Position numbers and translations under genes: made by a program. Positions 25,980 through 37,400 of a stretch of DNA of 64,000 bases are shown here, piece by piece. The stretch is from Istiophorus platypterus (lineage: Eukaryota; Chordata; Actinopteri; Istiophoriformes; Istiophoridae), in the NCBI GenBank assembly GCA_016859345.1, contig CM029131.1:7430320-7494319 (forward strand). Direction: 5' to 3'. The notes beneath the pieces are model-generated. The model ran no database searches and was not told the DNA's origin. It was given only the letters and a program-made list of their open reading frames with translations. Position 1 is the stretch's first letter; the number at the start of each line of letters is the position of its first letter.

Positions 25980-28900
25980 TCAGCTGACAGAGGGTGGGTC
26001 GTGGGATTTGTTGATGCACAGCTTCTTGTTGCTGTGGTTCTCTTGCTCAGTCTGCCGGCTATGCTTCCCAGTATAACCATCTGGAATTAAAAAAATATCA
26101 CGGTTAAAGTACCAGGACGGGTCGGTCTTTTTATGTTCTTTATTCAGAATTTCACAGCATTCATTTCTCTAACATGTAACCCAACTTTACAGTTTATCTC
26201 TGCAGACAGACAGACTGTTTCTGCCTACACTCGTAGTGGACATAAAGTTAACAAGACCGAACTCACTGGCGATGTGTGGAGAGGACGCTGAGCAATCGGA
26301 AGGGCTCCTCTGCCACTGTGAAGACAGGGAAAAAACAAAGCAAACATCAGATTCTTCAAGGGGGCGAAACAGAAACTGAAAATGCACCAGCAGCAATGCA
26401 TCCAAAAGCTGCTGAGTCATAGAAGATGTTGGTAAGAAAAACAGATTACTACATTTATCCTTCCTCAACCGGCTCGCATTCTAGTGTCGAAAGCATGAGA
26501 CTAGAAATTCACTTCAGCAAAGTTTTTATACCTTTTAATGGCTTTAAAACTCGATACTTAATTGTACTTATTGAAACCAGTGCAGTGATTGAGGCTAATT
26601 TTTGATAGAGTACATAACAAATATTTATATAAATCAGCATGTAAGGACATAAAATGAGGAGTAATGGCGAAAAAGAAAAAAAAAAGATGAAACAAAAAAG
26701 TAATCACAATTTAACTTCCTACAGTCTCAAATTATTGCCTGATCATTGTTTATTCATCCCTCCCATCGCCCACATGCTCACTATGAATTTTCTGATGTCC
26801 TTCAGGCTGCTGAACCTCAGGTAGGAAATCTCTCCTTTATCTCTGTCCCTGTCCTGGTCAGTGGTGTAGATGTCTCTGATGCCGGCCCCTCGGATAAGAG
26901 GTATACACTCGTCACACGGACATTTAGTCACAAACAGCATGGTGGGCTCTCCTGGGTTGATGTCTCGAGTCCTAAAAGCATCAGGGGGAACACTTCTGTA
27001 AAAACTGTATAAAAGTAAATGACACTCCCGCTGTTTGACCATCCTAGGAGCGGAACAGATAAGGATGTTCATACTTATAGGTTATGTTACACATGGACAT
27101 GGCCTGACCTGAAGGTCAGGGCGTTCTGCTCCGCATGGATAATGTATCGGTATTTGCGCCTCTGTGGGTCCCCCTGTTTGTTGTCCATCTGCGGGTACTC
27201 GGCGTACTGGGAGCCTGCTGGGTAAGCGTTGTACCCGCAGCCCACCAGGTAGAGACGCCTCGTTCCGTCACAGTCGGCCTCGGAGAAGAGAGCAGTTCAA
27301 AACGTTCCATGAACAGTATCGGGACATAGTTGAAGGAATTTATAAATCCAGTGGAACTAGGTTTATTTTTGTTAAGTTAACCACATTTATTTACTGCACT
27401 GTGGCTTTTTAAATCTGTGCCCATCACCTACATTGGCGAAGAAAGCAAAGTTTTGTGGATAAAACCAGCCTCTGCTTTCAGTCCTAAAACTAAGCTAAGC
27501 TAACTGCCTCTGGGATGTGGGCTTATATTCAGCGTACACACCGCAGAGTGCTGTTGATCTTGAGAATGTAAAATAAAAAGTAAACAAGCAGACTGAAATA
27601 ATATAACTGGATATAAAATAATGAAATTAAAGCGAAATCAAGTAAAGGTGAGCTCACCGAAAGTCCTCTGGCCCAGATGACAGCGCCCACACCCACTTTG
27701 GGATCCTCTGGAATGAGAATGACCGTTTTCCGTGTAAGAGGCTGCCAACAAAGGGCAATTCTAACAATAAAACATTTGTGACCTTTAAACCTGTCATTCA
27801 GAAAAAAATGCCCCAGGGCAACCATCTGTTGCCTCAGCCCTTTAAAGCAATTATTCAACTGACATCCAGCCAGACTTGAATGGTCATAGATATTCTCCAG
27901 CTTGACAAACATGTTAAACATGTTAAAATGAAACGGTTTTTTAATCTATTTATAATGCTGCATATTTGAGTGTTAATCTGCAACATTTTCATTATTCTTT
28001 AACCTTGCTGAACGATTTTAAGATAAATTGTGGCTGCTTATCAGTTTCTTGTCCGTTTTAAGCGGTAATGTTCAGTCGGACCTGACACAGGATATGGACT
28101 TGTATGCTGAATCTCCACCGAGCGCCGTGGATTACTCTTTGACAAACAGAAAAGCCAACCAGACCTGTTCTGTACGCCAGGAGCCTGGCTTGGATGATGC
28201 AGTGACGAGCCACTTCTTGGGATACTCCCACAGGACAAGGAGACAGTGAAGGCTTGGCCGGTGATGGCTCAGAGGTTGAACACTGCTCCCTGGGTCACAG
28301 AAACAACAACAACCATGGATGGGAAACTTCCTGCTCTTGAATAAATAAAAATTGACTAAATTGAGAGCTTTGATTGGGGTCAGGGGTTAAAGAGCGCTTC
28401 CAACCTGTAGAATCCGTGATGTTGCAGCGGCACCCCAGCGGCCACTGCAGCTAGAACTTCCACCAGCTCCCTCATGTTGTGTCTCAGGTTCGAGAAGTAC
28501 GGCTCCATGCAGAAGTTCTCCAGACCCATTTGCTTCAGAATCTCCTGGTGCTGCCGAGACGTCCTGACCAGGAACCGCATAGAGAAATCCTCCAGGTGTC
28601 TCGTTCTGTCTCTGGAAAGCAGCGAGATTTTTTTTTCTCCTATTTGTATGCGACACGGCTACTTTTTAGAATGAACTGAAATGGGGGTAAATTGAAAAAG
28701 GAAAAACATTTACAAGATTCAGTCCAGCAGTTAGTCCGAAAAAAAATGCAAAGGGCTTTTGTCAAAATTTATACAGATTTATTCAATGTGCACAATTCAT
28801 GAATTTTGATTATTTGAAATTAATTTGTCTCAAGAAAAAAGAAAGATATAAGGGTTGCAGAAGAAATGTTTATTTATTAGATAACGTTTAATATTTTATG

Positions 28901-31024
28901 TTTGCTTCACTGTTTAAAGAAAAGACCTAATTCTCACTGAGAACAGAACATGTGTCCTCCTCTTTTTCAAAAACCTATTTTTGTCCTCCCGCAATTTTAC
29001 AGTTTTTCGTTTGATTTACTTTCTAAAGTTTCTATTTAGTGGTATGTACTTGTCAATTTTGCCTCACCTCCAGACTGACTGGTGAAACTTGAAAAGTCAG
29101 GACCATGACTTCTGGAACTAAATCTACGCCCTTGGACTTAAGTATCAAGAAAGCAACAATGATTTCAAAAGCGAAAGCATCAATTGAGTCTTGACATTTA
29201 TTTTTTTTCCCTCACTGGCGCTGCATCATCAAAGGTCGGTATGTAGGGTACCTGTTGAAGAGTTCCTCTGTGTTCAGCCCCGGTTCATCATCAGCGACCT
29301 TCTCCATGAAGTCACACTCTCGGGAGGTCTCGTCAACAAACTGCGCCAGGCCGGGGGCCAGCGGCTGCAGCGGCACACAGATGTGGGGACGGCTGTTGGA
29401 CTTGAGCTTCTCCGTTACCACGGCGTCCAGTTTTGCCTCGTCTGAGATGCAGTGAGGTGAACTGCCGCAGTGAGCGTTTGGATGGTTGGCAGAGGCGGAC
29501 GTCAGCATGCTGACCTCAGGGTCTCCAGGCCAGAAGGAGATCTGACTGACTCCAGCTGATGAAGAGCAAACAGTATTATCTGTGAACTTAGAGCAGCTTG
29601 ACTCTATGCTCAAACACTGCTGTAATATCCACTATACAGGATTAAAAATAAAAAAGTACATAGAGGCCACTGCCAAGTTATTAAATATATGAGAGCAAAA
29701 TAAATGCCTGTCGAATTCCTATACAATGACGAAGTGTGACAGAGTCTAACAGAGTAAGAAGAGTGTTTAGGAAGGTGTTATAGTGATGTCATTGCAGATA
29801 ATGGGGCAATATTTTGGTTTTAAAAAACAAAACTGAAAATTCCTGAAAAAAAACCCTGAAAGTTCAAGCCAGTGCCTCAGCATGATGCACAGTCAAGTTA
29901 TGCGCCTTATTACAAAGGCATAACTTTTCCATTTTGTTACACTGTGAAAACAACAGTGCCACAAAGCCTGTTTTTTAAGGAGTGGCATCTTGTGTTTTTT
30001 AATTTCTCAACCTTCGGCCTGTCTGCTGGTGTCTCTGTCAGTCTCCCCCTCACCATTAATGATCATCTTGAGGCAGGTAGCGCAAGGTCTCCTGGAGAAA
30101 TACAGCTGACAGTCAGCCAGGCGGTCACCATGTTGGATGATGGCCGCCTGTCCTGCGTGCAGCTCGGCTCCTGAACAGTGGAGTCCCACCACCTTGCTGT
30201 CCTGCACCACCACCAGACCCATCCCACGGATCTGGAAGAGAGCGGATTCAAAACTGTTAATTCATAGAGTGTAATGGTAAGGAGCCTTCTTTAACTCACT
30301 GCTGTGTGTGTCATAGATGAGCTGCAAATTCTACTCATAACCTAGTGTATCTCACCCTGGGTTTTGTCCCTGTGTGTTCGTTTGTTTGCACACCGACCTG
30401 ACCATGGTCGTCCTCTTCATGTTGTTCCTGAGGGAATAGCTCCATCCACAAACTCAGTAAGGTAAACAGATTTACCTTTGATAACCTGGGGCCATGACCT
30501 TATGGATACATATAAGAAAATGAATGAATGCAGACGCATCTTGTCCATGCCCTGCCACCAATTATATATCCAACTTCTCTCTTTTATTCTGAATAAATCT
30601 AAACCCTGACTTTCTGCCATGACCGAGCATCCATTATCTATTATTATTACCCATTAGCCATCCATAATGATTATTTTCCCCCCGTCCTTCAGTGTTATCA
30701 CGATAAAATCTATAATGCATCTCAACAATTTCTAAACCTCGGACCCGCTCAACTAAGACACCACGAACAAATAAAAGCGTACTCTCCATCTAAGATATTT
30801 CACCGCTTCGGCCATTGGAAGAAAAATAATTGTGTGATTCTAGTTGACATTCGATTGACTGACGGATGAAATCGCCCCTTAAATTAACACCTCAGTGTCA
30901 CAGGGATGAACAGATACTGCTGGAAAGCGTTATACATACATATACATACACACATACATACATACATACATACATACACACTCACACACATATATATGTG
31001 TTTATGTGTGTATGTGTATATATA

Positions 31025-31090
<66 letters not shown>

Positions 31091-31550
31091 TGTGTGTGTG
31101 TGTGCATATGTATAAATATATATATATGTGTGTGTGTGTGAATATGTGAATTTCCCTCCGGTATACTTTCCAAAGATATCCATGATGTTTATTGGAGTAA
31201 CGCCAGTATAAACATATTCAGAAAGAACCACATGATGTGCAAATAAACAAGGATAAACAATGTCAACGGTATCTCTTATGTCAGGCTTCACTTTAGCTCC
31301 CACTCTCTCTGTGTTGTGACAGGATGGATCATGAGTCTAGCTAAAGCAGTACCGACACAATAACAACTCCTCTCTCGCCCGGCTCACCTTGTGCTCTGCC
31401 GTCAGTCTGGGTGCTGCTGTCTCTCGTATCCCGACCCGGTCCGGCCCGGCCCGGTCCGACCCGGCCCGGATCGGCTCGGCCCGGTGTCTCGCCCACTTCC
31501 ATCCAATCCGCCGGCTCGCACCGAACTAGCGTCTCGGACCTCGGCTTCAA
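25980..31550 (-). CDS. cdadc1: Cdadc1, two-domain cytidine/dCMP-type deaminase
   Basis: Zinc-dependent deaminase acting on cytosine (deoxy)nucleotides. Exons in transcript order: 31388-31550, 30398-30498, 30054-30231, 29252-29555, 28405-28611, 28165-28289, 27658-27707, 27109-27278, 26782-26971, 26267-26315, 25980-26080; 545 aa, human about 514. The N-terminal deaminase-like domain has LHAGQ (His113) and PCATC (Cys138, Cys141), with Gly where the catalytic Glu is expected. The second domain has the complete set: HAEQN (His424, Glu426) and CPCDEC (Cys452, Cys455). Other matches are LSKVNLFTLLSLWMELFP, LENFCMEPYFSNLR, QEVARHCIIQARLLAYRT and GVGAVIWA. The start at 31550 precedes a PGR-rich stretch and an SSTQTD motif like human VSTQTG; Met17 could also start. 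Exon 2's acceptor was chosen by phase. The last two exons are weakest, though KFI|WQ matches human KFTWQ. Confidence 0.9.
27440..27575. repeat. Degenerate copy of a common percomorph interspersed repeat
   Basis: Between cdadc1 exons 7 and 8, the segment with CTTTCAGTCCTAAAACTAAG then CTAAGCTAACTG, followed by CTTATATTCAGCGTACACAC, resembles the abundant fish repeat containing 'AAGCTAAGCTAAC...CTTCATATTTA'. The call rests on memory of that family; no terminal repeats or target-site duplication could be fixed. Confidence 0.4.
30935..31140. repeat. Compound (ATAC)n/(GT)n/(TA)n microsatellite in cdadc1 intron 1
   Basis: ACAT/ATAC units, then GT units, about 44 nt of TA, then GT and TA again. It lies in the intron between the first and second coding exons of cdadc1. 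Confidence 0.95.
31426..31496 (-). repeat. GGCCC/CCGGG-type minisatellite inside cdadc1 coding exon 1
   Basis: Imperfect GC-rich units read on the minus strand as repeats of Gly-Arg-x-x-Pro (GRADPGRVGPGRAGPGR). The reading frame is kept. The encoded segment is basic, disordered and absent from the human N-terminus as I remember it. Confidence 0.75.
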
Positions 31551-32130
31551 ATGATAGTAGGAGCGATTGGCGAAAATGACAAGAGTTGAAATGAAACAGT
31601 GGTCCAGCAGAATTAATATTAACCCAGTTTAATGTGTGAAGCTGGACAGGTGGACGAACACAGTTTCCGCTCGTTGCTTTCAAAATAAAAGCGTTACGGA
31701 CGAGCCGAAAAAGGTTGATATGCAAAAGAAACGCGTAAAAACGGTTGCTTGGAGCAGAATGTGTAATATTAATAAAAGAATAATATATACATGCTTTCTG
31801 GGATTATCCTTTCATGTTAACTTTCTATTACTCCTTAGAAAAATCAGGCTATTAGTGTTACTTTAGCTGGTATAAGTTAGCATTTCGATACAACCCTCAT
31901 GACTAAACGCCAAGCAGCAAGAATAATACTTAAGTAAAAGGTTAAATGGAGTGGTTACGGGTTATTCTGGTCGGCCCGGTATCGTTTATTTTAAGGCTAT
32001 ACACTATCAACCTTTTATTTTATAGCTCTGTTTTTAAACCCGGTTAACAGTCGCCAGCTTGACAACGGACCGGATTATTTCCGGACATATCCTCTGACGC
32101 AGCGGGACGACACGGAAGCGTATTTATTTA
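31551..32130 (-). promoter_or_regulatory. cdadc1: Probable promoter / 5' region of cdadc1
   Basis: Upstream of the cdadc1 start on the minus strand. A CpG-containing patch at 32040-32120 carries GTCAAGCTGGCGAC (minus strand, 32050-32063), CCGGA/TCCGG cores and CGGAAG near 32114, much like the cab39l promoter. Whether the start site lies here or close to 31600 is not decidable; a non-coding first exon is possible. Confidence 0.45.
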
Positions 32131-32257
32131 TTTGTTTAATATTTAAAATTTATATTTTTTTTTAACATATTTATATATATATAGACACACACGCACTAGG
32201 TAACGACACACTGCTATATTTTTTCATCTATTTTTATCATTCGGAAAAAAAATAATA

Positions 32258-32259
32258 TA

Positions 32260-32333
<74 letters not shown>

Positions 32334-32335
32334 TA
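32258..32335. repeat. (TA)n microsatellite between cdadc1 and rcbtb1
   Basis: About 70 bp of alternating TA flanked by TATAATATAAT and TTATATATTATA. It separates the cdadc1 promoter from the 3' end of rcbtb1. Confidence 0.95.
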
Positions 32336-32529
32336 TAAAACAAAGTCCATTGTAGAAAGTAGAAACAGTAAAATAAGAAGTGAAACATGATTTAGCCTTG
32401 ACAATCTTAAATGCGATGGCAACATTGTCTTGGCTTCAATCTAATGCCAAGGAATGTGTAGACAATGATAATAAACTTGTTAGGCACTACTTGAGTACAA
32501 AATGAGGGCAATGGAGACAAATCTGATAG

Positions 32530-34476
32530 CAGTTATTTATTTCTTCACAGAAACATATCATCTCCCATGACTGAATATAAAAAACAAAGTAAAATAACAT
32601 GTCCCAGATATGTAACAGCAAAGGAATAGCAATATAAAATGCAAAATTGTGATGCTATAAGTTGAGTTTAAGCATGTTTCCATGAGTTTTATAAACTTGT
32701 CTTATGTAAATAAAAGCTTAAGAAGGCATAACAAAAATATATTTTTACCTTAATACAATAAGCAAAACCACCTTCATTTTTTTTCCAGTTTGCTTTCATA
32801 TAAAAAAAAAATCTGTAAACCTGCTCCTCATTCCACTAAAGCAGAAACCTAACCTCGAGCACCTATAATTCTTTTCTGTGATTTAATAATCTACAGATGT
32901 TCCACTGGGGATCAAGCCAAATCAAAATCTTCTATCGAGGGTCTGAGTGCATCAGGAAACTGAAACTTATCTTGCCGGCCTTTCTGCCAGCTGACCTTAT
33001 CAATAACAGTCTCTTTATCTACTCTGAAACATTTTCCAGCAGCAGCATAGATACTTCAAAACAGCAGAGAATAAAAAATAGGACCCGCAGGCAATGTTGG
33101 GGATTTTTAAACCCATGCAAATAGAGCATTAACAAAAACCATGCTTATTTCAACAAAGCATTTCAAAGTGTTAATATTGCTTTAGCTTACAGTGTCTTGT
33201 GCAAGTTCAGTGTAGGGCATTCTCACTGTATCAACAAAAGAAACTAGAAAAATGCAACAATTACTAAGGAATTATTAAGGAATCATTTAGGTCTTACCAA
33301 GTTCGCATTTGCCCCTAAACATTAGCAAACATTGACAGATAAACGGTCACCTAGGGTCACTTTGTTAGAGGTCCCAGAGAAATAAGGAAATATAAGTTAT
33401 TTTATCTGCCTCAGATACATTTTTACAACTTTTACACTTGCAATGAGAGGCCAAAAAAATTGTAGTAATGTTATGGTCCCTCAAATATTTATTGTTGCTT
33501 TTTTAAAATCTCGTGTAATATTCAAAACCCAGTTTTCTGGTCTTCCCTTCCATAGACTTTTAAAATATTTAAACTTTTTTTTATTTTTACTGAGTATGTG
33601 GAAGAAAGTAACTGTAGTTTCTTAAAGTGCCACTGCTCAAAAATTTAAGCCTGATAGATTGAACTCACCAAAAGAAAACATATTTGAATATAAAAATGGA
33701 AAAAAAAATGCAATCCACAATGGTTTTAAACTTCCAAAATACACAGAATCCCAGTCAGAGAACAATTAAAATAACAAACCAAGTGTCCTATAACAATTGG
33801 ATCTGGATTGGCTGTTTATGTTGCCATCTCTAGATGGGACTCAGCTTTTCTGTCAAATCAATAACTTAAAGAATTAAGTTACATTAAAAGGTTCATCATA
33901 TCCAGTGGTTAGTTTTGCTGGACAGCATAAACCGAAATTTAGAGAAATGGAAAGTAGATGTAACTCAAAGATGCGCTTCACTACAGTGGTAATGGCCAGT
34001 GTAAGTCAGTTATCTGAGCAAAACATCTTATTCAGGTAGCTCCCAAATTAACTTAAACAGAAAATAAAGGAGGAATTTTATGTACACGTAAGCACTGGCC
34101 AAAAGAGAAACAAAAATTCAAGTATACATACAGCATGTAAGAATACAATTCAGTTTGACAAAAAAAATACAACAAAACAAAACATGAGTTTGTTAAGTGA
34201 CTCCACAGGAATTGGCCAAAGTGCTGAATTCAGATCCATGGATAACGCAGCTTAAATTCCAGTCCAGCATCATGTGAATGATGCTACTTGTGTGGCAACA
34301 TGTGCCTCAGTAATTATGTAAATACTCATCTCAAAGGCGGTCAGTTGCTTTCTTTTAGCAAAGTGATCAGAATCATTATTTTTACAGCATCGCCATGCTA
34401 TTGCTACAACTGGAGCACAACCACATCCACATGGTCAGAATATACTCTTACACTTTTACTTTGTAAAAAGTATCAC
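32530..34476 (-). other. rcbtb1: rcbtb1 3' untranslated region (approximate)
   Basis: About 1.9 kb of A/T-rich non-coding sequence downstream of the rcbtb1 stop. A minus-strand AATAAA lies at 32536-32541 and another near 33489. No other gene fits in this stretch; the exact end is inferred. Confidence 0.4.
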
Positions 34477-37400
34477 TCAGTTCTTGAAGGCTCCGCAGCG
34501 GCTAGCTCTGCTGATAAATTCCTTGAGCATGGCTCCGTCCACCTGCCAGAAGGCTCCAGTCTGAGTCACCTGAGTCAGATGGTTGACACAAAACCTGAAA
34601 CAAAACTCTTCCAGATCCTGGAAAAGAACAAATAATGAGGCGGGATTAGAATATACAAAATATAATATAATGTAACGTACAGAACAGAATAGAAAAGACA
34701 AAATTGACATGATCCCTCTGGAGAATACAATGCTGTAGCAGCAAACATACATACAACAGTACAGTGGAGGAGTCATTTCTAGAATAGAGGTGAATGTACT
34801 ATTGTTTGTGTTGTTCACTGGGTGTACACTGGGTGTCCCCTTATTCTTTGGTCAATATTGGGAACTTTAAATCAGGTGTTGCAAGAAAAACTGGTTTTAT
34901 GGAGAAGTTGATGTTTTTGCAGTAACAGATCAGTACTATCTGAAGGACAGTTTAGACTGTTAATGTTTATGGACACATGGTGCACTGTGCTAAAAATCAG
35001 TCAGTGTCCCATTTATGCAGCACCTGTTCTTTGAATTGGGATTTAGGCGTTACTGTAAAGAATAAGACAATAGGATAAATCTCTAAGTGTAAGATGAACC
35101 ATTACTATTAGCCATTGCATCCTAACCTGGAATCCCAATGTTGTTGTTTACAGTTTGTCTGTGTATGTTGTACCTCTGCGTCATATCGTATGGCGGCAGA
35201 CAGCAGCGTGAAAGCATTTTCGACAGTGATTCCTCTCTTGATGATCTGCTGACACAGACGTTTCAGACGGTTTTCACAGTAAGAGGTGGCCAGGTCCAAG
35301 AGGCCTGCAAAACAACCCACAAAACACAAGAAGACACTGTGTAAACACATCAACACAAACAGCATAGGAGGGAACACAGTGTTTGAAAACTACATGATTG
35401 CTCACCAATGGCGTCCTCAGGTGGAAGGTCAACTGTGTCTGTGTAGAGGAACTGCAAGAAGGATCTGTAGACGGGGTAAGAGAACTGGCCAATCTCTATC
35501 ACGTCCTGCTGATCCTCTGTCCACTGGGAGCGGAACATTGATCGGAAATGCTCACATCTATTTCAAAACAAAAGACCTCTATTTATACTTTATATAGGGC
35601 TGGCTAGGAAACCTCAATCATTTTTTTGGTATCAACAGAAAAATGTCCAAAGCCTTGAGAAAACTGTCAAGTGACCATTTTTATCTGTGTTTTATGTGCA
35701 TGATAACACAAGCAACCTGATCTTAAGCACAGCTTTGTGGACGTGAATGCATTTGCCGTCAACACTGAATTTGAGGTCGGCCGTTTCTGGACTGTCAAAC
35801 TCTTTCCTCAGAGCTTCGGCAACTGTCAGGAAGTCATCATCCTCTGGAATGAAGCACAATACAATACGCATGAATTAAGTTCTGAAACAGAAAAAGGAAT
35901 AAAAGAATTCCCCTTTTACAATGTTGATGAAAAAATCTACTACACTGCTGAAGGTCAACTCCCCCTCACCCATTGACATGAGCCTCCACATGACAGAGGG
36001 TGTGGCAAAGCAGGCAAAGACATCGTCTGTGTTGATGAAGGGCGTGAGGTGTGGCAGGACGATGGACTGACCACGACACTGACCCCACATGTAAACCTGG
36101 AAGGTAAACATAGTTATTAACATCACAAGCACCCCTATCCTCAGGGCATACTGTCATATCAAAGTGGGAAAAGCACAGGTGTAAAATAATAAACTTAACT
36201 ATGGTCGAAGGTGATTTAGCTGCTTCAGTTTCAGGGGCCTTATATTTGTACATGCTGACTCAATGTCACAGCTTAATGGGATGCTTAAATAGAACAGAAC
36301 CGTCTTCAACATTAATACTAACACCCAATATTTTCTTTTTACTTCAGTGAAAAGTCATAATGCCTGGTTTTAGCACTGTTTTACCACGCTGTGGATCAAT
36401 AAACAATAGAAGTGATAAGCAGGAAAATACTGGATTTTTGAGGCTGATTACAGATTTTTATATTTATGAGAACACAATTAAACAAAACACACACATATGA
36501 AACAAACACGTATAGAAACATCAAAATATGTACGTTAAACAGTTGTAGACAAAATTAATTGCATGTATACCTGCCCACTCTGTGTCTTGGCTGCTGAAGT
36601 ATGTGTTGAATGGCAGGCAGCGACCTCTACAATCCTGTTAAATGAGATGGCTGCATGTTAACACACGCGTCGACCAAAAACAGTTTTTTTAATGTATAAA
36701 ACTGTGTTTTTGCAGTAGCAGGATTTGGTTTATAGTCTCTTTTTATGCAGGAGAGGACGAGTTCCTCTTGTCCTACGAGAACTACTACTTCAGACCGAGA
36801 GTGGATGTTGAACTTCAGAGGGAGGAAATGAGGACAGGAAACAGGATAGTGAGGTCTAAAACGGATGGGGGAGAGACTGGCCTGTCTTTTCTCAAAATAC
36901 AAAACACATCCCGCTCTCAAACTCAGCTTTCATTGAGCACACACTTCTCCTACTCCCCTTACCTCTCTTTGTCAGCCATGATTTGTACTGGGCTGAGGTG
37001 GTTGCTCTTGTTGCCAGTTCCCAATTGACCGTAGGTGTTTGCTCCCCAGGCATAAAGCAGCCCTTCATCTGTTAGTGCCAGGCAGTGGCTGTTCCCCGAC
37101 ACAATCTGGAAAGCAGGGAATGCCATGAGCACTATGGGTGCTGCAGCAGCTTCCAGTTACCTATTCCATTGAACCATCAGACTCCAGACTCCATGCTAAC
37201 TTATTACATGCCTTTCTCCAAGAATGCATTGGCCATTGGCCATCCTTTTCATTCTCCTTGGCATACACAACACTACCAGTCGACATCATATTAGATTGTC
37301 GCTTACCTGTTGAATGCACAGCCCTTGTAGTGCAGTGAGGCGGCAAGGTGTCAGCTGGTTACCATTGTTACCAATCCCCAACTGCCCATTACCATTGTAG

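Noticed and set aside
26743..26781. Alternative C-terminus of Cdadc1 by reading through the 26782 donor
   Set aside because: It would end soon at IVSMWAMGGMNKQ, but a GTGAGC donor is present and the next exon restores the family's WQ residues, so splicing is preferred; intron retention remains possible.
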